DNA from: an uncultured Eubacteriales bacterium | Lineage (GTDB): Bacteria; Bacillota; Clostridia; Lachnospirales; Lachnospiraceae | Reading direction: 5' to 3' | Assembly: GCA_900314775.1 (NCBI GenBank) | Contig: OMWM01000006.1 | Coordinates: 1 to 62,151 of the forward strand | Length of the DNA: 62,151 bases | In this document: positions 41,433 to 50,432 of the stretch, one piece after another | Position numbering within the stretch: position 1 is the stretch's first letter | Layout: each line of letters begins with the position of its first letter | Made by a program: the position numbers and the translations under genes | The notes under the pieces: generated by a model | What the model saw: the letters and a program-made list of their open reading frames with translations, nothing else | What the model was told of the DNA's origin: nothing | The model's database searches: none

Positions 41433-42167
41433 ATGGCAGCGAGTCTGAATTTCGGCCACCGCGGATTTTCCGGACAGTTTCCGGAAAATACGCTGCTGGC
41501 ATTTCAAAAAGCAGTAGATGCCGGCTGTGACGGCATCGAGCTGGATGTCCACCTTTCCCGGGACGGGGAGGTTGTGATCATCCACGATGAGACGGTTGAC
41601 CGCACAACGAACGGCAGCGGCAATGTCCGCGATTTCACGCTGGAGCAGCTCAAGGATCTGGACGCGTACGGCAGCTTTCCGGGAAAGTTCAGCAAGAATG
41701 AAATCCCGACGCTGCGTGAATATTTCGACCTGATCCGCGATACGGGCATCATCACCAATATCGAGCTGAAAACCGGTGTTTATACCTATCCGGGCATCGA
41801 GCAGAAGACGCTTAAGCTGATCGAGGAGTTCGACATGAAAAACCGTATTATCATCTCGTCGTTCAACCACTATTCCGTGCTGCGGATGATGCGGCTGGCA
41901 CCGGAGATGCAGTACGGTTTCCTGGAAGAGAGCCGCGTGATTGACATGCCGCTCTACGCGCACAGCCACGGCATGGACGCGGTTCATCCGCTGTTCAACG
42001 TCGTAGATGCACCGTACATGAGACAGTGCTGCCAGCTCGGACTGGACGTGAACTGCTGGACGGTCAATACGCGGGAAGATATTATGCAGATGGCACGGCT
42101 CGGTGTTCATGGTATAATAGGTAATAACCCGGATATCTGTGCGGATGTGCTCAGGAATATGAGATAA
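41433..42167 (+). CDS. Glycerophosphodiester phosphodiesterase
   Basis: 244 residues, cytoplasmic GDPD. Motifs: NFGHRGFSGQFPENTLLAFQ with the catalytic His, DGIELDVHLSRDGEVVIIHDETVDRTTNG with metal Glu/Asp and the second His, then TNIELKTG and the late VNCWTVNTRED. It cleaves glycerophosphodiesters to glycerol 3-phosphate and an alcohol. It is the last gene of the ABC importer operon, 21 bases after the ATPase, so the importer may bring in glycerophosphodiesters or their products. Confidence 0.93.
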   Translation: MAASLNFGHRGFSGQFPENTLLAFQKAVDAGCDGIELDVHLSRDGEVVIIHDETVDRTTNGSGNVRDFTLEQLKDLDAYGSFPGKFSKNEIPTLREYFDLIRDTGIITNIELKTGVYTYPGIEQKTLKLIEEFDMKNRIIISSFNHYSVLRMMRLAPEMQYGFLEESRVIDMPLYAHSHGMDAVHPLFNVVDAPYMRQCCQLGLDVNCWTVNTREDIMQMARLGVHGIIGNNPDICADVLRNMR

Positions 42168-42174
42168 TCGACAT

Positions 42175-42200
42175 GGAAAGCTCCTTCGGGAGCTTTCTTT
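42175..42200 (+). terminator. Terminator with UUCG tetraloop
   Basis: GAAAGCTCC (42176-42184), loop TTCG, GGAGCTTTC (42189-42197), then TTT. The C-UUCG-G cap is the exceptionally stable tetraloop. Confidence 0.92.
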
Positions 42201-42244
42201 GCACACGGCATATTTTCCGGAGATGGTAAAGGAGGACGGCCTGT

Positions 42245-42541
42245 ATGCTTATTTGCAGGGTAATCGGCCATGTATGGGCGACGAAGAAGGACGAGAATAT
42301 GGAAGGCCTCAAGATGATGGTCGTGCAGCAGATTGACAGTCAGGGCAATGACGTCGGCAGCTGCTTTGTCGCGGCGGACATCGTGGGGGCCGGGATCGGC
42401 GAACAGGAGCTGACCGTAAGCGGCAGTACGGCGCGGAAGGTGCTCGAATCGCGGGGACCGGTGCCGGTGGATGCCGTCATCGTCGGTATTATCGATACGA
42501 TTGAAGTGGAACGGGAAGCCAGGCAGGGCTCGCGTTCCTGA
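42245..42541 (+). CDS. eutN: EutN/CcmL-type microcompartment vertex protein
   Basis: 98 residues, the usual size for a pentamer that caps the corners of a bacterial microcompartment. It begins MLICRVIGHVWATKK, then EGLKMMVVQQID and FVAADIVGAGIGE, VSGSTARKVLE, and PVDAVIVGIIDTIEV, which is the family pattern. AAAGGAGG ribosome site. No signature enzymes (aldehyde dehydrogenase, ammonia lyase, glycyl radical enzyme) or hexamer BMC-H of the PduA type lie nearby. Confidence 0.92.
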   Translation: MLICRVIGHVWATKKDENMEGLKMMVVQQIDSQGNDVGSCFVAADIVGAGIGEQELTVSGSTARKVLESRGPVPVDAVIVGIIDTIEVEREARQGSRS

Positions 42542-42560
42542 ATGAGAGGAGGCGGCGTAA

Positions 42561-42956
42561 GTGCAGACGGATCCTTTTGACAGCGGCCCGGAGCAGGGGC
42601 AGAGCGTAGACAGCGGCAGCAAACAGCGTATTATCCAGGAATTTGTACCCGGCAAGCAGGTGACGCTGGCACATATCATCGCCAATCCGGATCCCGGTCT
42701 TTACCGGAAGCTGGGTGCGGTCGGCGAGCACAGCGGCGCGCTGGGCATCATGACGATCACGCCGAGCGAGGGCGCGATTATCGGTGCCGATGCGGCGGTC
42801 AAGGCGGCCGAGGTCGAGATCATTTTCGTGGACCGTTTTAACGGTTCGCTGATTATCGGCGGCGAAGTGGCGGCGGTCGAGACAGCCGTGCGCGCCGTCA
42901 TGCATATGCTCGAGACGAAGCTGCATTTCGCCCCGACGATCGTGACAAGATCATGA
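42561..42956 (+). CDS. eutS: EutS/PduU-type circularly permuted BMC shell protein
   Basis: 131 residues with GTG start (GAGGAGG site). After a 20-residue polar leader, SKQRIIQEFVPGKQVTLAHIIANP is the EutS/PduU beta-barrel and first strand. GALGIMTITPSEGAIIGADAAVKAAEV follows, with the typical FVDRFNGSLIIGGEVAAVETAV. These trimer/hexamer shell tiles have a central beta-barrel cap. It starts 20 bases after eutN. Confidence 0.93.
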   Translation: MQTDPFDSGPEQGQSVDSGSKQRIIQEFVPGKQVTLAHIIANPDPGLYRKLGAVGEHSGALGIMTITPSEGAIIGADAAVKAAEVEIIFVDRFNGSLIIGGEVAAVETAVRAVMHMLETKLHFAPTIVTRS

Positions 42957-43378
42957 AGAAGATTATTCTGATCGGCAGCACGGCCTGCGGCAAGACGACG
43001 ATCAGCCAGTACATCAATCACCAGGAGCTGCGCTATATCAAGACGCAGACGGTGCAGGTGTGCAGCGAGACCATCGACACGCCGGGCGAATACCTGGAAA
43101 ACAGGGCGTTTTTCAGCTCGCTGATGGTGTCCAGCTACGAGGCGGATCTTGTCCTTTTCGTGCAGGATGCAAGCCGTGAACAGTTTTATTTTTCGCCCGG
43201 GCAGGCGGGCGCTTTTTCGCAGCCGGTGGCGGGTGTTGTGACGAAAATTGATATCGCTGCGCCGCAGGAGATACGGGATGCGCGGGAGAGGCTGGAACTG
43301 GCCGGCGCCGACCCTGTATTCGAGGTCAGTGCGGTGACGGGCGAGGGCATGGATAAGCTGCTGGAATTTCTGCAGTAA
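42953..43378 (+). CDS. eutP: EutP/PduV-type small GTPase
   Basis: 141 residues. The P-loop is IGSTACGKTTISQYI; QVCSETIDTPGEYLENRAF is the switch II region, and VVTKIDIAA gives the guanine specificity motif. Members associate with microcompartments, but the function is not settled. The start overlaps the eutS stop by 4 bases (ATGA), showing translational coupling. A terminator follows. Confidence 0.92.
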   Translation: MKKIILIGSTACGKTTISQYINHQELRYIKTQTVQVCSETIDTPGEYLENRAFFSSLMVSSYEADLVLFVQDASREQFYFSPGQAGAFSQPVAGVVTKIDIAAPQEIRDARERLELAGADPVFEVSAVTGEGMDKLLEFLQ

Positions 43379-43427
43379 AAAATACCATCGATGCTCTGCA
43401 TGAATCACAGAGACCGATGGTATTTTT
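43378..43427. terminator. Terminator after eutP
   Basis: A perfect 13-bp stem (43378-43390 with 43415-43427, AATACCATCG/CGATGGTATT core), with an inner CTCTG/CAGAG stem, starting in A5 and ending in T5. Bidirectional. Confidence 0.85.
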
Positions 43428-43444
43428 GTGCTCCGGCGGCTGCC

Positions 43445-43571
43445 GGTGCAGCTTGGAAGCTGCGTCCGCCAAATTGCCACGCAGTTCGGAAATTGCGGCC
43501 ATGAGGCTGCCTGGTGCAGTTAGGAAATCGCGGCCATCAGGCTGCAGGGCGCATCAGAAGCTGCGTCCGCC
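43445..43571. repeat. Tandem 34-bp repeats copied from the end of the TPM gene
   Basis: Copies at 43445-43478, 43479-43512, 43513-43546 and a partial at 43547-43571. The last includes the stop codon and final codons of the minus-strand gene ending at 43554; its GAAGCTGCGTCCGCC recurs in the first copy. Confidence 0.8.
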
Positions 43572-44360
43572 GCCTCCGTGCATGCCGCCTCCGCTGCTGA
43601 TGTGGGAGGAACCGCCGCCGCCGCCGCCTCCGCCGCGGGAATTGTCATCGTGCACGATGACATGATGCGTTACGGTGCGGTTGACGAAAACATCCTGCCT
43701 GCCGGTCAGGGAAGACTGGTTCTGGTCCGTGTAATCAGACGCACTGTCTGTCACACGTCCGCCGGACCGCGCGGCCATGGCAGCCGTGATGCCGCCGCCT
43801 GCGGCAAGCGCGATCGCAAGCCGGATCAGAATGCCGGACAGACCCATCCGGGCGCCCTGTGAGACGGACCTGCCCATATAGCTGTATACACCTTTCAGGA
43901 AGCAGCGGCAGGCACCGTAGTAGTCTTCCTCCACGATCTTATTGTAGCAGTCATCGAGTATGCTGTTGATGCGGTCATCGGAGTAGTACCCGATCGCCTG
44001 TCCCTGCGTGGCGATGTGGATGTAGCGGTTATCCATATCGATCAGGAAGAGGATGCCGGCGCGGCCGTCCGAAGACATGGACTGCCCGATATCCTCCGCG
44101 TACTGGTCTGCGTATTCCTGGGCTGTGAGACCTTCGGCATCGCTTGTCGTTACAACCGCGATATCGCAGTCATAACGGTCTGTATAGCTGTCAATAACGG
44201 TCTCCAGCTTCGATTCTTCCTCATCGGTGAGGAGGTCTGCCTCGTCGAAGATGCCGCTGGCGGAAGAGGAGGCAGATGCCGTATTTACGGTCAGCAGCGC
44301 TGCGGCCGCGGCCAGCAGTGCAAAAACGGTAAAACGTAGGAAATGTCTGTATTTTCTCAT
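43554..44360 (-). CDS. TPM-domain protein (YgcG family) with Gly-rich tail
   Basis: About 268 residues. A signal peptide (RKYRHFLRFTVFALLAAAAALL) is followed by a TPM domain (about residues 35-170: FDEADLLTDEEESKLETVID, IAVVTTSDAEGLTAQEYADQ, GILFLIDMDNRYIHIAT), a membrane segment (about 180-200), and a His/Ser region ending in two glycine runs. TPM domains are found in envelope maintenance and photosystem repair. The chosen ATG at 44360 overlaps the upstream gene's stop (ATGA); an in-frame codon 60 bases earlier lies inside that gene. The C-terminal Gly-rich coding DNA is duplicated downstream. Confidence 0.88.
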   Translation of the reverse strand: MRKYRHFLRFTVFALLAAAAALLTVNTASASSSASGIFDEADLLTDEEESKLETVIDSYTDRYDCDIAVVTTSDAEGLTAQEYADQYAEDIGQSMSSDGRAGILFLIDMDNRYIHIATQGQAIGYYSDDRINSILDDCYNKIVEEDYYGACRCFLKGVYSYMGRSVSQGARMGLSGILIRLAIALAAGGGITAAMAARSGGRVTDSASDYTDQNQSSLTGRQDVFVNRTVTHHVIVHDDNSRGGGGGGGGSSHISSGGGMHGGGGRSF

Positions 44361-45373
44361 ATGAACACCCCGATCAGAATAAGTACGGCAAATATGATGC
44401 CGGTGAGCATCATCCACCACATGGCAATCTTTGCTTTGCTGATCGGCGGCTTGCCGATCACTTTGCCGGTCTGCCCGTTCATGGCGAAAATATAGTCATT
44501 TTCGCGGTAGCGATAGGAAATGAACCAGATCGGCAGATACACGTAGCGGCTGACAGGATTTTCGTAATCGTAGTGCTGGTCCGTGATGGTCACCGTATCG
44601 TAGCCCGCCATCGTGCCGCGCAGCTCCTTTTCGGAATAGGCATCGAGACGCTCTTCGATCAGCGGCATCAGCTCCTGCGCCGTGTAGTCGCGCTGGCTGG
44701 CATCGAAACCGGCCAGGTAAGGCAGGCGGAAGGCCTGCAGCTGACTGAAATCGTAGGGCAGCAGCTTTGATGAGAGCGTGTCGTCAAATTTCTCGGAAGC
44801 ATCATATGGAACATCATGGTAATGAATGTCCATTGAACGATAGAGCTGATAAAAATCTGTCTCCGTGTATTCCATGTCGCCGCGGACGTAGACGCGGACA
44901 CGGGTGGCCGACGCATGCGCCTGGGCGCGGACATCGGTATCGTAAAGCCAGTACGGAATGTACAGCGGCTTCAGGTTCTGAATGTTGTGGGCAGAAGCAA
45001 ACCCCGGCGGCGAGAAACGGCCGTTGTGGCACCACTTGCGGAAAGCGCTGACGGCATCATCCCGCGAATGGGTAAACGGCAGCACGCCGGTCGGGCGCAT
45101 GTCGCCTTCGAGGCGGTCCGTGAAGACGAGCGGGGAACCGCAGTACGGGCAGAGCGATGTGACCGCTTTCGGGTCCGCTTCGATCACGCCGCCGCAGCTG
45201 CTGCAGGTATAAGACGCCGGATGTTCTTCGCCGGTATCGCCGGACGCGCTGGAAAGCTGATCGGCTTCCTGCACATCGATGCTGGTTCCGCAGTGATCGC
45301 ACAGAATTTTGCCCAGCTTGATGTCATACTGCATGGAAGCACCGCAGTTCGGACAAGGATAATTCTTTACCAA
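44357..45373 (-). CDS. Zinc-ribbon membrane protein partner of the TPM protein
   Basis: 338 residues. Two N-terminal Cys4 zinc ribbons (YPCPNCGASMQYD with LCDHCG; YTCSSCGG with CPYCG) are followed by a long cytoplasmic domain with LKPLYIPYWLYD and PVSRYVYLPIWFISY, which resemble proteins that often accompany TPM-domain genes in Firmicutes, and a C-terminal membrane anchor (MWWMMLTGIIFAVLILIGVF). Function unknown. The gene overlaps the TPM gene by 4 bases. The 250 bases upstream are AT-rich and include the region divergent to oppD. Confidence 0.82.
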   Translation of the reverse strand: MVKNYPCPNCGASMQYDIKLGKILCDHCGTSIDVQEADQLSSASGDTGEEHPASYTCSSCGGVIEADPKAVTSLCPYCGSPLVFTDRLEGDMRPTGVLPFTHSRDDAVSAFRKWCHNGRFSPPGFASAHNIQNLKPLYIPYWLYDTDVRAQAHASATRVRVYVRGDMEYTETDFYQLYRSMDIHYHDVPYDASEKFDDTLSSKLLPYDFSQLQAFRLPYLAGFDASQRDYTAQELMPLIEERLDAYSEKELRGTMAGYDTVTITDQHYDYENPVSRYVYLPIWFISYRYRENDYIFAMNGQTGKVIGKPPISKAKIAMWWMMLTGIIFAVLILIGVFI

Positions 45374-45519
45374 TCATTTCACCCCCATATTTTGATAATT
45401 TGATCAGTATTCTGATAATTTTATTATACGGTATGAAGGAAAATTTGACCAGACGGGGACTGCAGATGGCTGTGATATACATTTAATATATTTATCGCAG
45501 TCAATGAAATTACTTATGG

Positions 45520-45548
45520 TTGAAATATTGTATATTATGTGTTATTTT
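45520..45548 (+). promoter_or_regulatory. Candidate promoter of the opp operon
   Basis: TTGAAA at 45520-45525 and TATTTT at 45543-45548, 17-base spacer, in an AT-rich region between divergent genes. The long leader (about 70 bases) makes this tentative. Confidence 0.4.
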
Positions 45549-45623
45549 TATAGAAATATACACTTATAGTTTATCAGTATAAAGCTTTAACGCATAAAAT
45601 TATTAACGGACAGGTACACGGCT

Positions 45624-46634
45624 ATGAATGACGAAAATGCAGTCCTTGAAGTCAGGGACTTGTGTGTACAATTTAATACAGTTGAGGGCACCGTGCAGGC
45701 GATCAATCACCTGAGCTATACGCTGCATAAGGGCGAGAAGCTCGGCATTGTCGGCGAGAGCGGCAGCGGCAAGAGTGTATCCTCACTGGCGATCATGCAG
45801 CTGATTCCGAACCCGCCGGGCAAGATTACCGGCGGTGAGATTATTTATAAGGATAAGGATCTTGTCAGTCTCCCGGAGAAGGAGATGGAGAAGATCCGCG
45901 GCAATGAGATATCGATGATATTTCAGGAGCCGATGACATCGCTGAATCCGATTATCCGCTGCGGCGCGCAGATCGCGGAGTCGCTGATGCTGCACAGCGG
46001 AATGGACAAGAAGACGGCGATGCGGGAAGCGATCCGGATCATGGACGATGTCGGTATCGCCAATCCGGTTGCGCGTGCCTACGAATATCCGCATCAGCTC
46101 TCCGGCGGTATGCGCCAGAGGGTCATGATTGCGATGGCGCTTGCCTGCAAGCCGAATATTCTGATCGCGGATGAGCCGACGACGGCGCTGGATGTGACGA
46201 TTCAGGCGCAGATTCTTGATCTGATCCGCCAGATGAACAAGGGACTCGGTACGTCGGTTCTGTTTATCACGCATGATCTCGGCGTCGTGCGCGAGTTGTG
46301 CGATACGGTCATCATCATGTATACCGGCCGCATCATGGAGAAGGCGCCGGTCGATAAGATTTTCAGCGAACCGCTGCATCCGTACACGAAGGGACTGCTG
46401 GCTGCCATCCCGCGCATTACCAAGGAGCGCAGCAAGCTGGAGACCATAGAGGGTTCGGTGCCGAACCCGACAGAGAAGATTACCGGCTGCAGTTTCCGGC
46501 CGCGCTGTCCATATGCGACGGAGCGCTGTGCACAGGAGGAACCGCCGGTGGTACAGATTGACAGTGACAGACAGGTGAAGTGCTGGCAGTACGTACAGAC
46601 GGCTGCAGAGGAGGGAGAACGTCATGAGCAGTGA
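45624..46634 (+). CDS. oppD: Oligopeptide/dipeptide ABC transporter ATPase OppD/DppD
   Basis: 336 residues. Walker [16 protein letters not shown], signature [18 protein letters not shown], Walker [16 protein letters not shown], switch FITHDLGV. The C-terminal C-rich extension [15 protein letters not shown] is the oligopeptide-ATPase zinc/Fe-S-like element. It heads a D-F-A-B-C operon, unlike the usual ABCDF order. It overlaps the next gene by 11 bases. Confidence 0.93.
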   Translation: MNDENAVLEVRDLCVQFNTVEGTVQAINHLSYTLHKGEKLGIVGESGSGKSVSSLAIMQLIPNPPGKITGGEIIYKDKDLVSLPEKEMEKIRGNEISMIFQEPMTSLNPIIRCGAQIAESLMLHSGMDKKTAMREAIRIMDDVGIANPVARAYEYPHQLSGGMRQRVMIAMALACKPNILIADEPTTALDVTIQAQILDLIRQMNKGLGTSVLFITHDLGVVRELCDTVIIMYTGRIMEKAPVDKIFSEPLHPYTKGLLAAIPRITKERSKLETIEGSVPNPTEKITGCSFRPRCPYATERCAQEEPPVVQIDSDRQVKCWQYVQTAAEEGERHEQ

Positions 46635-47643
46635 TGCTGACAAGAAGGATGTGCTTCTTTCCGCACAGCATATCAAGGTCTATTATAAAGGAAAAAACAG
46701 GAAGACAGGCCCTGTCCGGGCGGTCGACGATGTCAGTTTTGACATCATGAAGGGCGAGACCTTCGGCATCGTCGGCGAGAGCGGCTGCGGCAAGAGCACG
46801 ATCGGCCGGGCGCTGATCCGGCTCGAGCATATCACGGACGGCAGCGTTATTTTCCGCGGACAGGACATTTCGAAACTGAAGAAGAAAGAACTCAAGGATG
46901 TACGGCGCCACGCGCAGATGGTTTTCCAGGATCCGGCTGCCTGCCTGAATCCGCGGCGGACGGTGAAGCAGATCATCGAAGAGCCGTTTATGATCCACGG
47001 CGTGCCGGAAGGTGTCAGCCTGGATGAGCGCGTTGAAGAGCTCGTGAAGAAGGTCGGCCTGGACACGTATCACCTGAGCCGCTACCCGCATGAGCTTTCG
47101 GGCGGCCAGAAGCAGCGTGTCGGCATTGCCCGGGCGATTGCCCTGAATCCGGATCTGGTGATCTGCGATGAAGCGGTTTCGGCGCTCGATGTTTCCGTGC
47201 AGGCGCAGGTTCTGAATCTGCTCAGCGATCTCAAGAGCGATCTCGGGCTGACGTACATATTTATTTCGCATAATCTGAACGTCGTTTATCAGGTGAGCGA
47301 CCGCGTCGGTGTCATGTATCTCGGCAAGATGGTCGAGATCGCGCCGTACGACCGCCTGTATGAGAAACGGTATCATCCGTACACGCAGGCGCTGCTGTCG
47401 GCGATTCCGCAGGTGGACGGTGACGGGAAGACGGAGAGAATCCGGCTGAAGGGTGAAGTCCCGAGCCCGAGCGATCCGCCGTCAGGATGCCGGTTCCATA
47501 CGCGGTGTCCGCATTGCTGCGAAATCTGTGAGAAGGAGATGCCGCCGCTTCGCGAGATCGAACCGGGACATTTCGTCGCTTGCCATCTGTATGATGAGCA
47601 GACAGAGAAGGAGAACACACCGGAAACTCCGGTGACTCAATAA
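46624..47643 (+). CDS. oppF: Oligopeptide ABC transporter ATPase OppF
   Basis: 339 residues. Walker A GESGCGKSTIGRAL, signature YPHELSGGQKQRVGIARA, Walker B LVICDEAVSALDVS, switch FISHNLNV. It ends with the paired CRFHTRCPHCCEIC cysteines. Together with OppD it forms the heterodimeric motor. GAGGAGGGA ribosome site inside oppD. Confidence 0.93.
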   Translation: MSSDADKKDVLLSAQHIKVYYKGKNRKTGPVRAVDDVSFDIMKGETFGIVGESGCGKSTIGRALIRLEHITDGSVIFRGQDISKLKKKELKDVRRHAQMVFQDPAACLNPRRTVKQIIEEPFMIHGVPEGVSLDERVEELVKKVGLDTYHLSRYPHELSGGQKQRVGIARAIALNPDLVICDEAVSALDVSVQAQVLNLLSDLKSDLGLTYIFISHNLNVVYQVSDRVGVMYLGKMVEIAPYDRLYEKRYHPYTQALLSAIPQVDGDGKTERIRLKGEVPSPSDPPSGCRFHTRCPHCCEICEKEMPPLREIEPGHFVACHLYDEQTEKENTPETPVTQ

Positions 47644-47671
47644 TTCACTATTCCAAGAGGAGGGAATAATA

Positions 47672-49300
47672 ATGAAAAAGAGAATACTGGCAATTGCACT
47701 CTGTGCAGCCATGACGCTGGGGCTCGCAGCCTGCGGCGGCGATTCCGCATCGACAGCCGAGTCGTCAGCAGCATCCGCCGGCACAGCATCAGGCAGTTCT
47801 GATGATTCAACGGTAGTCATCGCCATGGGCTCCGGATTTTCCACACTGGACCCGGGTTACGTTTACGAGAAATATCCGCCGCTTATTGTGAATGCGTGCT
47901 ACGATAATCTGTTCCGTTTCACATCCAACGACGGTGAGCCGGAACCGAACCTGGTTGATACCTATGAATGGTCAGATGACAATCTGACACTTACCTGTAC
48001 ACTCAAGGACGGCCTCAAGTTCGCCAGCGGCAATCCGCTGACTTCTGCGGATGTTGCGTTCAGCATCAACCGCTGCAAGAACCTGCAGGGCAATCCGTCC
48101 TTTATCTGCGAGACGATCGACAGCATTGAGACGCCGGATGACAAGACCGTCATCTTCCATCTCAATACCGTCGACAGTGCTTTCCTTTCCAAGCTGACCT
48201 ACAGCTCACTGGCTGTACTCGACAGCGAGGTTGTCAAGGAAAACGGCGGTACGGATGCAGAAGATGCAGCGACAGCCGATACAGCACAGGATTATCTCAA
48301 TACGGCAAGTGCCGGCTCAGGCCCGTATGTCATGACGAGCTATACACCGGATGAGGAAGTCGTACTCGAGAAGAACGAGAACTACTGGGGCGAAGCAAGC
48401 AACGTCGACAAGTTCATCATTGAGATCCAGCCGGATTCCAATACACAGATGATGACGCTGTCTTCCGGCGATATCGATGTGGCCATGAACATGACCGATG
48501 ATACGATGGCAGAGCTCACCGATGACAACGTTGTCAAGATCAACGAGCCTACCAAGACAGTCGGCTTCGTTATGATGAACATGGATGAGTCCGTCGGCGG
48601 ACCGGTTTCCAACCCGGACGTACAGCAGGCAATCCGCCTCGCACTGAACTATTCCGAGATCCAGACAATCTGCGGCGAGGGCTCCGTAACACCTTACAGC
48701 CTGATTCAGGTTGGTTTCATGGGCAGCAAGGGCGAGCGCTCAACCGATTACACAGATATCGACAAGGCCAAGGATCTGCTGGCACAGGCCGGCTATCCGG
48801 ATGGTTTTGATATCGACCTGACCGTCTGCGATCTGGATATGGAAGGTATTGCACTGACTGACCTTGCGCAGGTTGTCAAAGAGAACCTGGCCGAGATCGG
48901 CATCAACTGCAACATCGTTTCCGATCCATGGGCAGCCGGCTACGGCGATGATTACCGCGACGGCAAGCTTGGATTCACCGTTATGTACTGGGGTACCGAT
49001 TACAATGACCCGAACGTACAGCTCGAGTTCCTGCCTGGCAAGACAGTAGGTCTGCGTGCCGGCTGGACAGCTGAGATGGATGATCAGGGTCTTGACGATC
49101 TGTATGATCAGGCTATGGCAGCAACGGACAATGATCAGCGTTCTGAGATCCTCGGACAGATCCAGGATGCGATGTATGAGAACGGACCGTTCATCTTCTT
49201 TGCACAGGCACCGTCTCATATCGCATACAGCAGCCGCATTGACGGCGTAGCCGTATCGGATCCGTATGCTCTGGATGTAAGATCCATCACGATTAAGTAA
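47672..49300 (+). CDS. Peptide-binding lipoprotein (OppA/DppA family)
   Basis: 542 residues. Signal peptide KKRILAIALCAAMTLGLAAC with lipobox LAAC at about residue 20, then a Ser/Ala-rich linker. The mature protein has the SBP_bac_5 landmarks FSTLDPGYVYEKYPPLIVN, EPEPNLVDTYEW, LTSADVAFSINRC, ENYWGEAS and VQLEFLPG. It gathers peptides outside the membrane. A hairpin between this gene and oppB suggests differential expression. Confidence 0.93.
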   Translation: MKKRILAIALCAAMTLGLAACGGDSASTAESSAASAGTASGSSDDSTVVIAMGSGFSTLDPGYVYEKYPPLIVNACYDNLFRFTSNDGEPEPNLVDTYEWSDDNLTLTCTLKDGLKFASGNPLTSADVAFSINRCKNLQGNPSFICETIDSIETPDDKTVIFHLNTVDSAFLSKLTYSSLAVLDSEVVKENGGTDAEDAATADTAQDYLNTASAGSGPYVMTSYTPDEEVVLEKNENYWGEASNVDKFIIEIQPDSNTQMMTLSSGDIDVAMNMTDDTMAELTDDNVVKINEPTKTVGFVMMNMDESVGGPVSNPDVQQAIRLALNYSEIQTICGEGSVTPYSLIQVGFMGSKGERSTDYTDIDKAKDLLAQAGYPDGFDIDLTVCDLDMEGIALTDLAQVVKENLAEIGINCNIVSDPWAAGYGDDYRDGKLGFTVMYWGTDYNDPNVQLEFLPGKTVGLRAGWTAEMDDQGLDDLYDQAMAATDNDQRSEILGQIQDAMYENGPFIFFAQAPSHIAYSSRIDGVAVSDPYALDVRSITIK

Positions 49301-49327
49301 TACAGTTTCGTACAGAAGAGAAGATGG

Positions 49328-49369
49328 CCGGCATAAGCGCCCTTGCGCAGGCGGGAGCGCGGATGCCGG
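49328..49369 (+). other. Intercistronic hairpin between binding protein and oppB
   Basis: CCGGCAT (49328-49334) pairs with ATGCCGG (49363-49369), extended by AAGAT/GTCTT outside and GC-rich pairing inside. There is no T run, so it is more likely a stabiliser of the upstream mRNA than a full terminator. Confidence 0.55.
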
Positions 49370-49412
49370 ATGTCTTCGGTTTATAAAATAATTTCTTTCA
49401 GAGGTGTGTCGT

Positions 49413-50432
49413 ATGGAACGACTGAAATTTATTCTAAAACGGCTGGGCTATCTGGTCGTCATGCTTTTTGGCGTCGCCACGCTGGTGTTTATTCTCACCA
49501 AGATGATCCCCGGCGACCCGACAGTAGCCAATCTGAGCCAGAGAGCGCTGAATGACCCGGAGGTAGTGGCAGCCTTCAGAGCCAAGTACGGATTGGATAA
49601 ACCGGTGCTTGTACAGTATTTTTACTATATCGGGAATCTTCTGCACTTCGATCTCGGCACTTCCATACGTACCAACAACAGCGTGCTCTCGGAGCTGAAC
49701 CGCTGTTTCCCGGCTACTTTTGAGCTGGCGCTTTTCGCCATCATCGTGGCCGCGGTACTCGGTATCCTGTTCGGTATTATTTCCGCAACACACAGAAACA
49801 GTGCCGGCGACCAGATCGTCCGTGCGATTTCCGTTACGGGCGTCAGCATCCCGAGTTTCTGGTTTGCGCTGATTGTTCTCTATTTCTTCTATTACAAGCT
49901 GCACATCATGCCGGGTCCGGGCCGTCTGAGCAATACGTTTGCAGAGCCCGCTCACGTAACCGGCCTGTTTGTGCTGGACAGCCTGCTCGAAGGCAATCCG
50001 GCGAAGGCATGGGATGCGTTCAGACATCTGATCCTGCCGGGATTCGTTCTCGCAGCCTTCACGATGGGACTGATCACGCGTACCACGCGTTCCAACCTGC
50101 TGGATGTCATGTCGACGGATTATATCCGGACGGCCAAGGCCAAAGGTCTTTCCCGCCGGCGCCTGATCCGCAAGCATGCACTCGGCAATGCCCTGATTCC
50201 GGTCCTGACCGTTATCGGTCTCGGCCTCGGCAATCTCCTGGGCGGCATGGTCCTCGTCGAGACGATTTTCAACTGGCCGGGCGTCGGTCAGTTCGCCTAC
50301 GAGTCGGTCCTTTCCAATGACTATCCGGCGATCATCGGCGTCGCGCTTCTGATCGCGTTGAACTATATGATCATCAACACAATAGTGGATATTCTGTATG
50401 GAATCATTGATCCGAGAGTGAGGCTGCAGTAA
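49413..50432 (+). CDS. oppB: Peptide ABC transporter permease OppB/DppB
   Basis: About 339 residues, six membrane segments. It starts MERLKFILKRLGYLVVMLFG, has TKMIPGDPTVANLSQRA in the first periplasmic loop and the EAA loop DYIRTAKAKGLSRRRLIRKHALGNALIPV. The ATG at 49413 has GAGGTG 6 bases upstream. It ends one base into the oppC start. Confidence 0.93.
   Translation: MERLKFILKRLGYLVVMLFGVATLVFILTKMIPGDPTVANLSQRALNDPEVVAAFRAKYGLDKPVLVQYFYYIGNLLHFDLGTSIRTNNSVLSELNRCFPATFELALFAIIVAAVLGILFGIISATHRNSAGDQIVRAISVTGVSIPSFWFALIVLYFFYYKLHIMPGPGRLSNTFAEPAHVTGLFVLDSLLEGNPAKAWDAFRHLILPGFVLAAFTMGLITRTTRSNLLDVMSTDYIRTAKAKGLSRRRLIRKHALGNALIPVLTVIGLGLGNLLGGMVLVETIFNWPGVGQFAYESVLSNDYPAIIGVALLIALNYMIINTIVDILYGIIDPRVRLQ

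Noticed and set aside
42561-42620. An encapsulation peptide in the EutS leader
   Set aside because: The 20-residue leader is polar and not amphipathic-helical, so I do not call it a targeting peptide.
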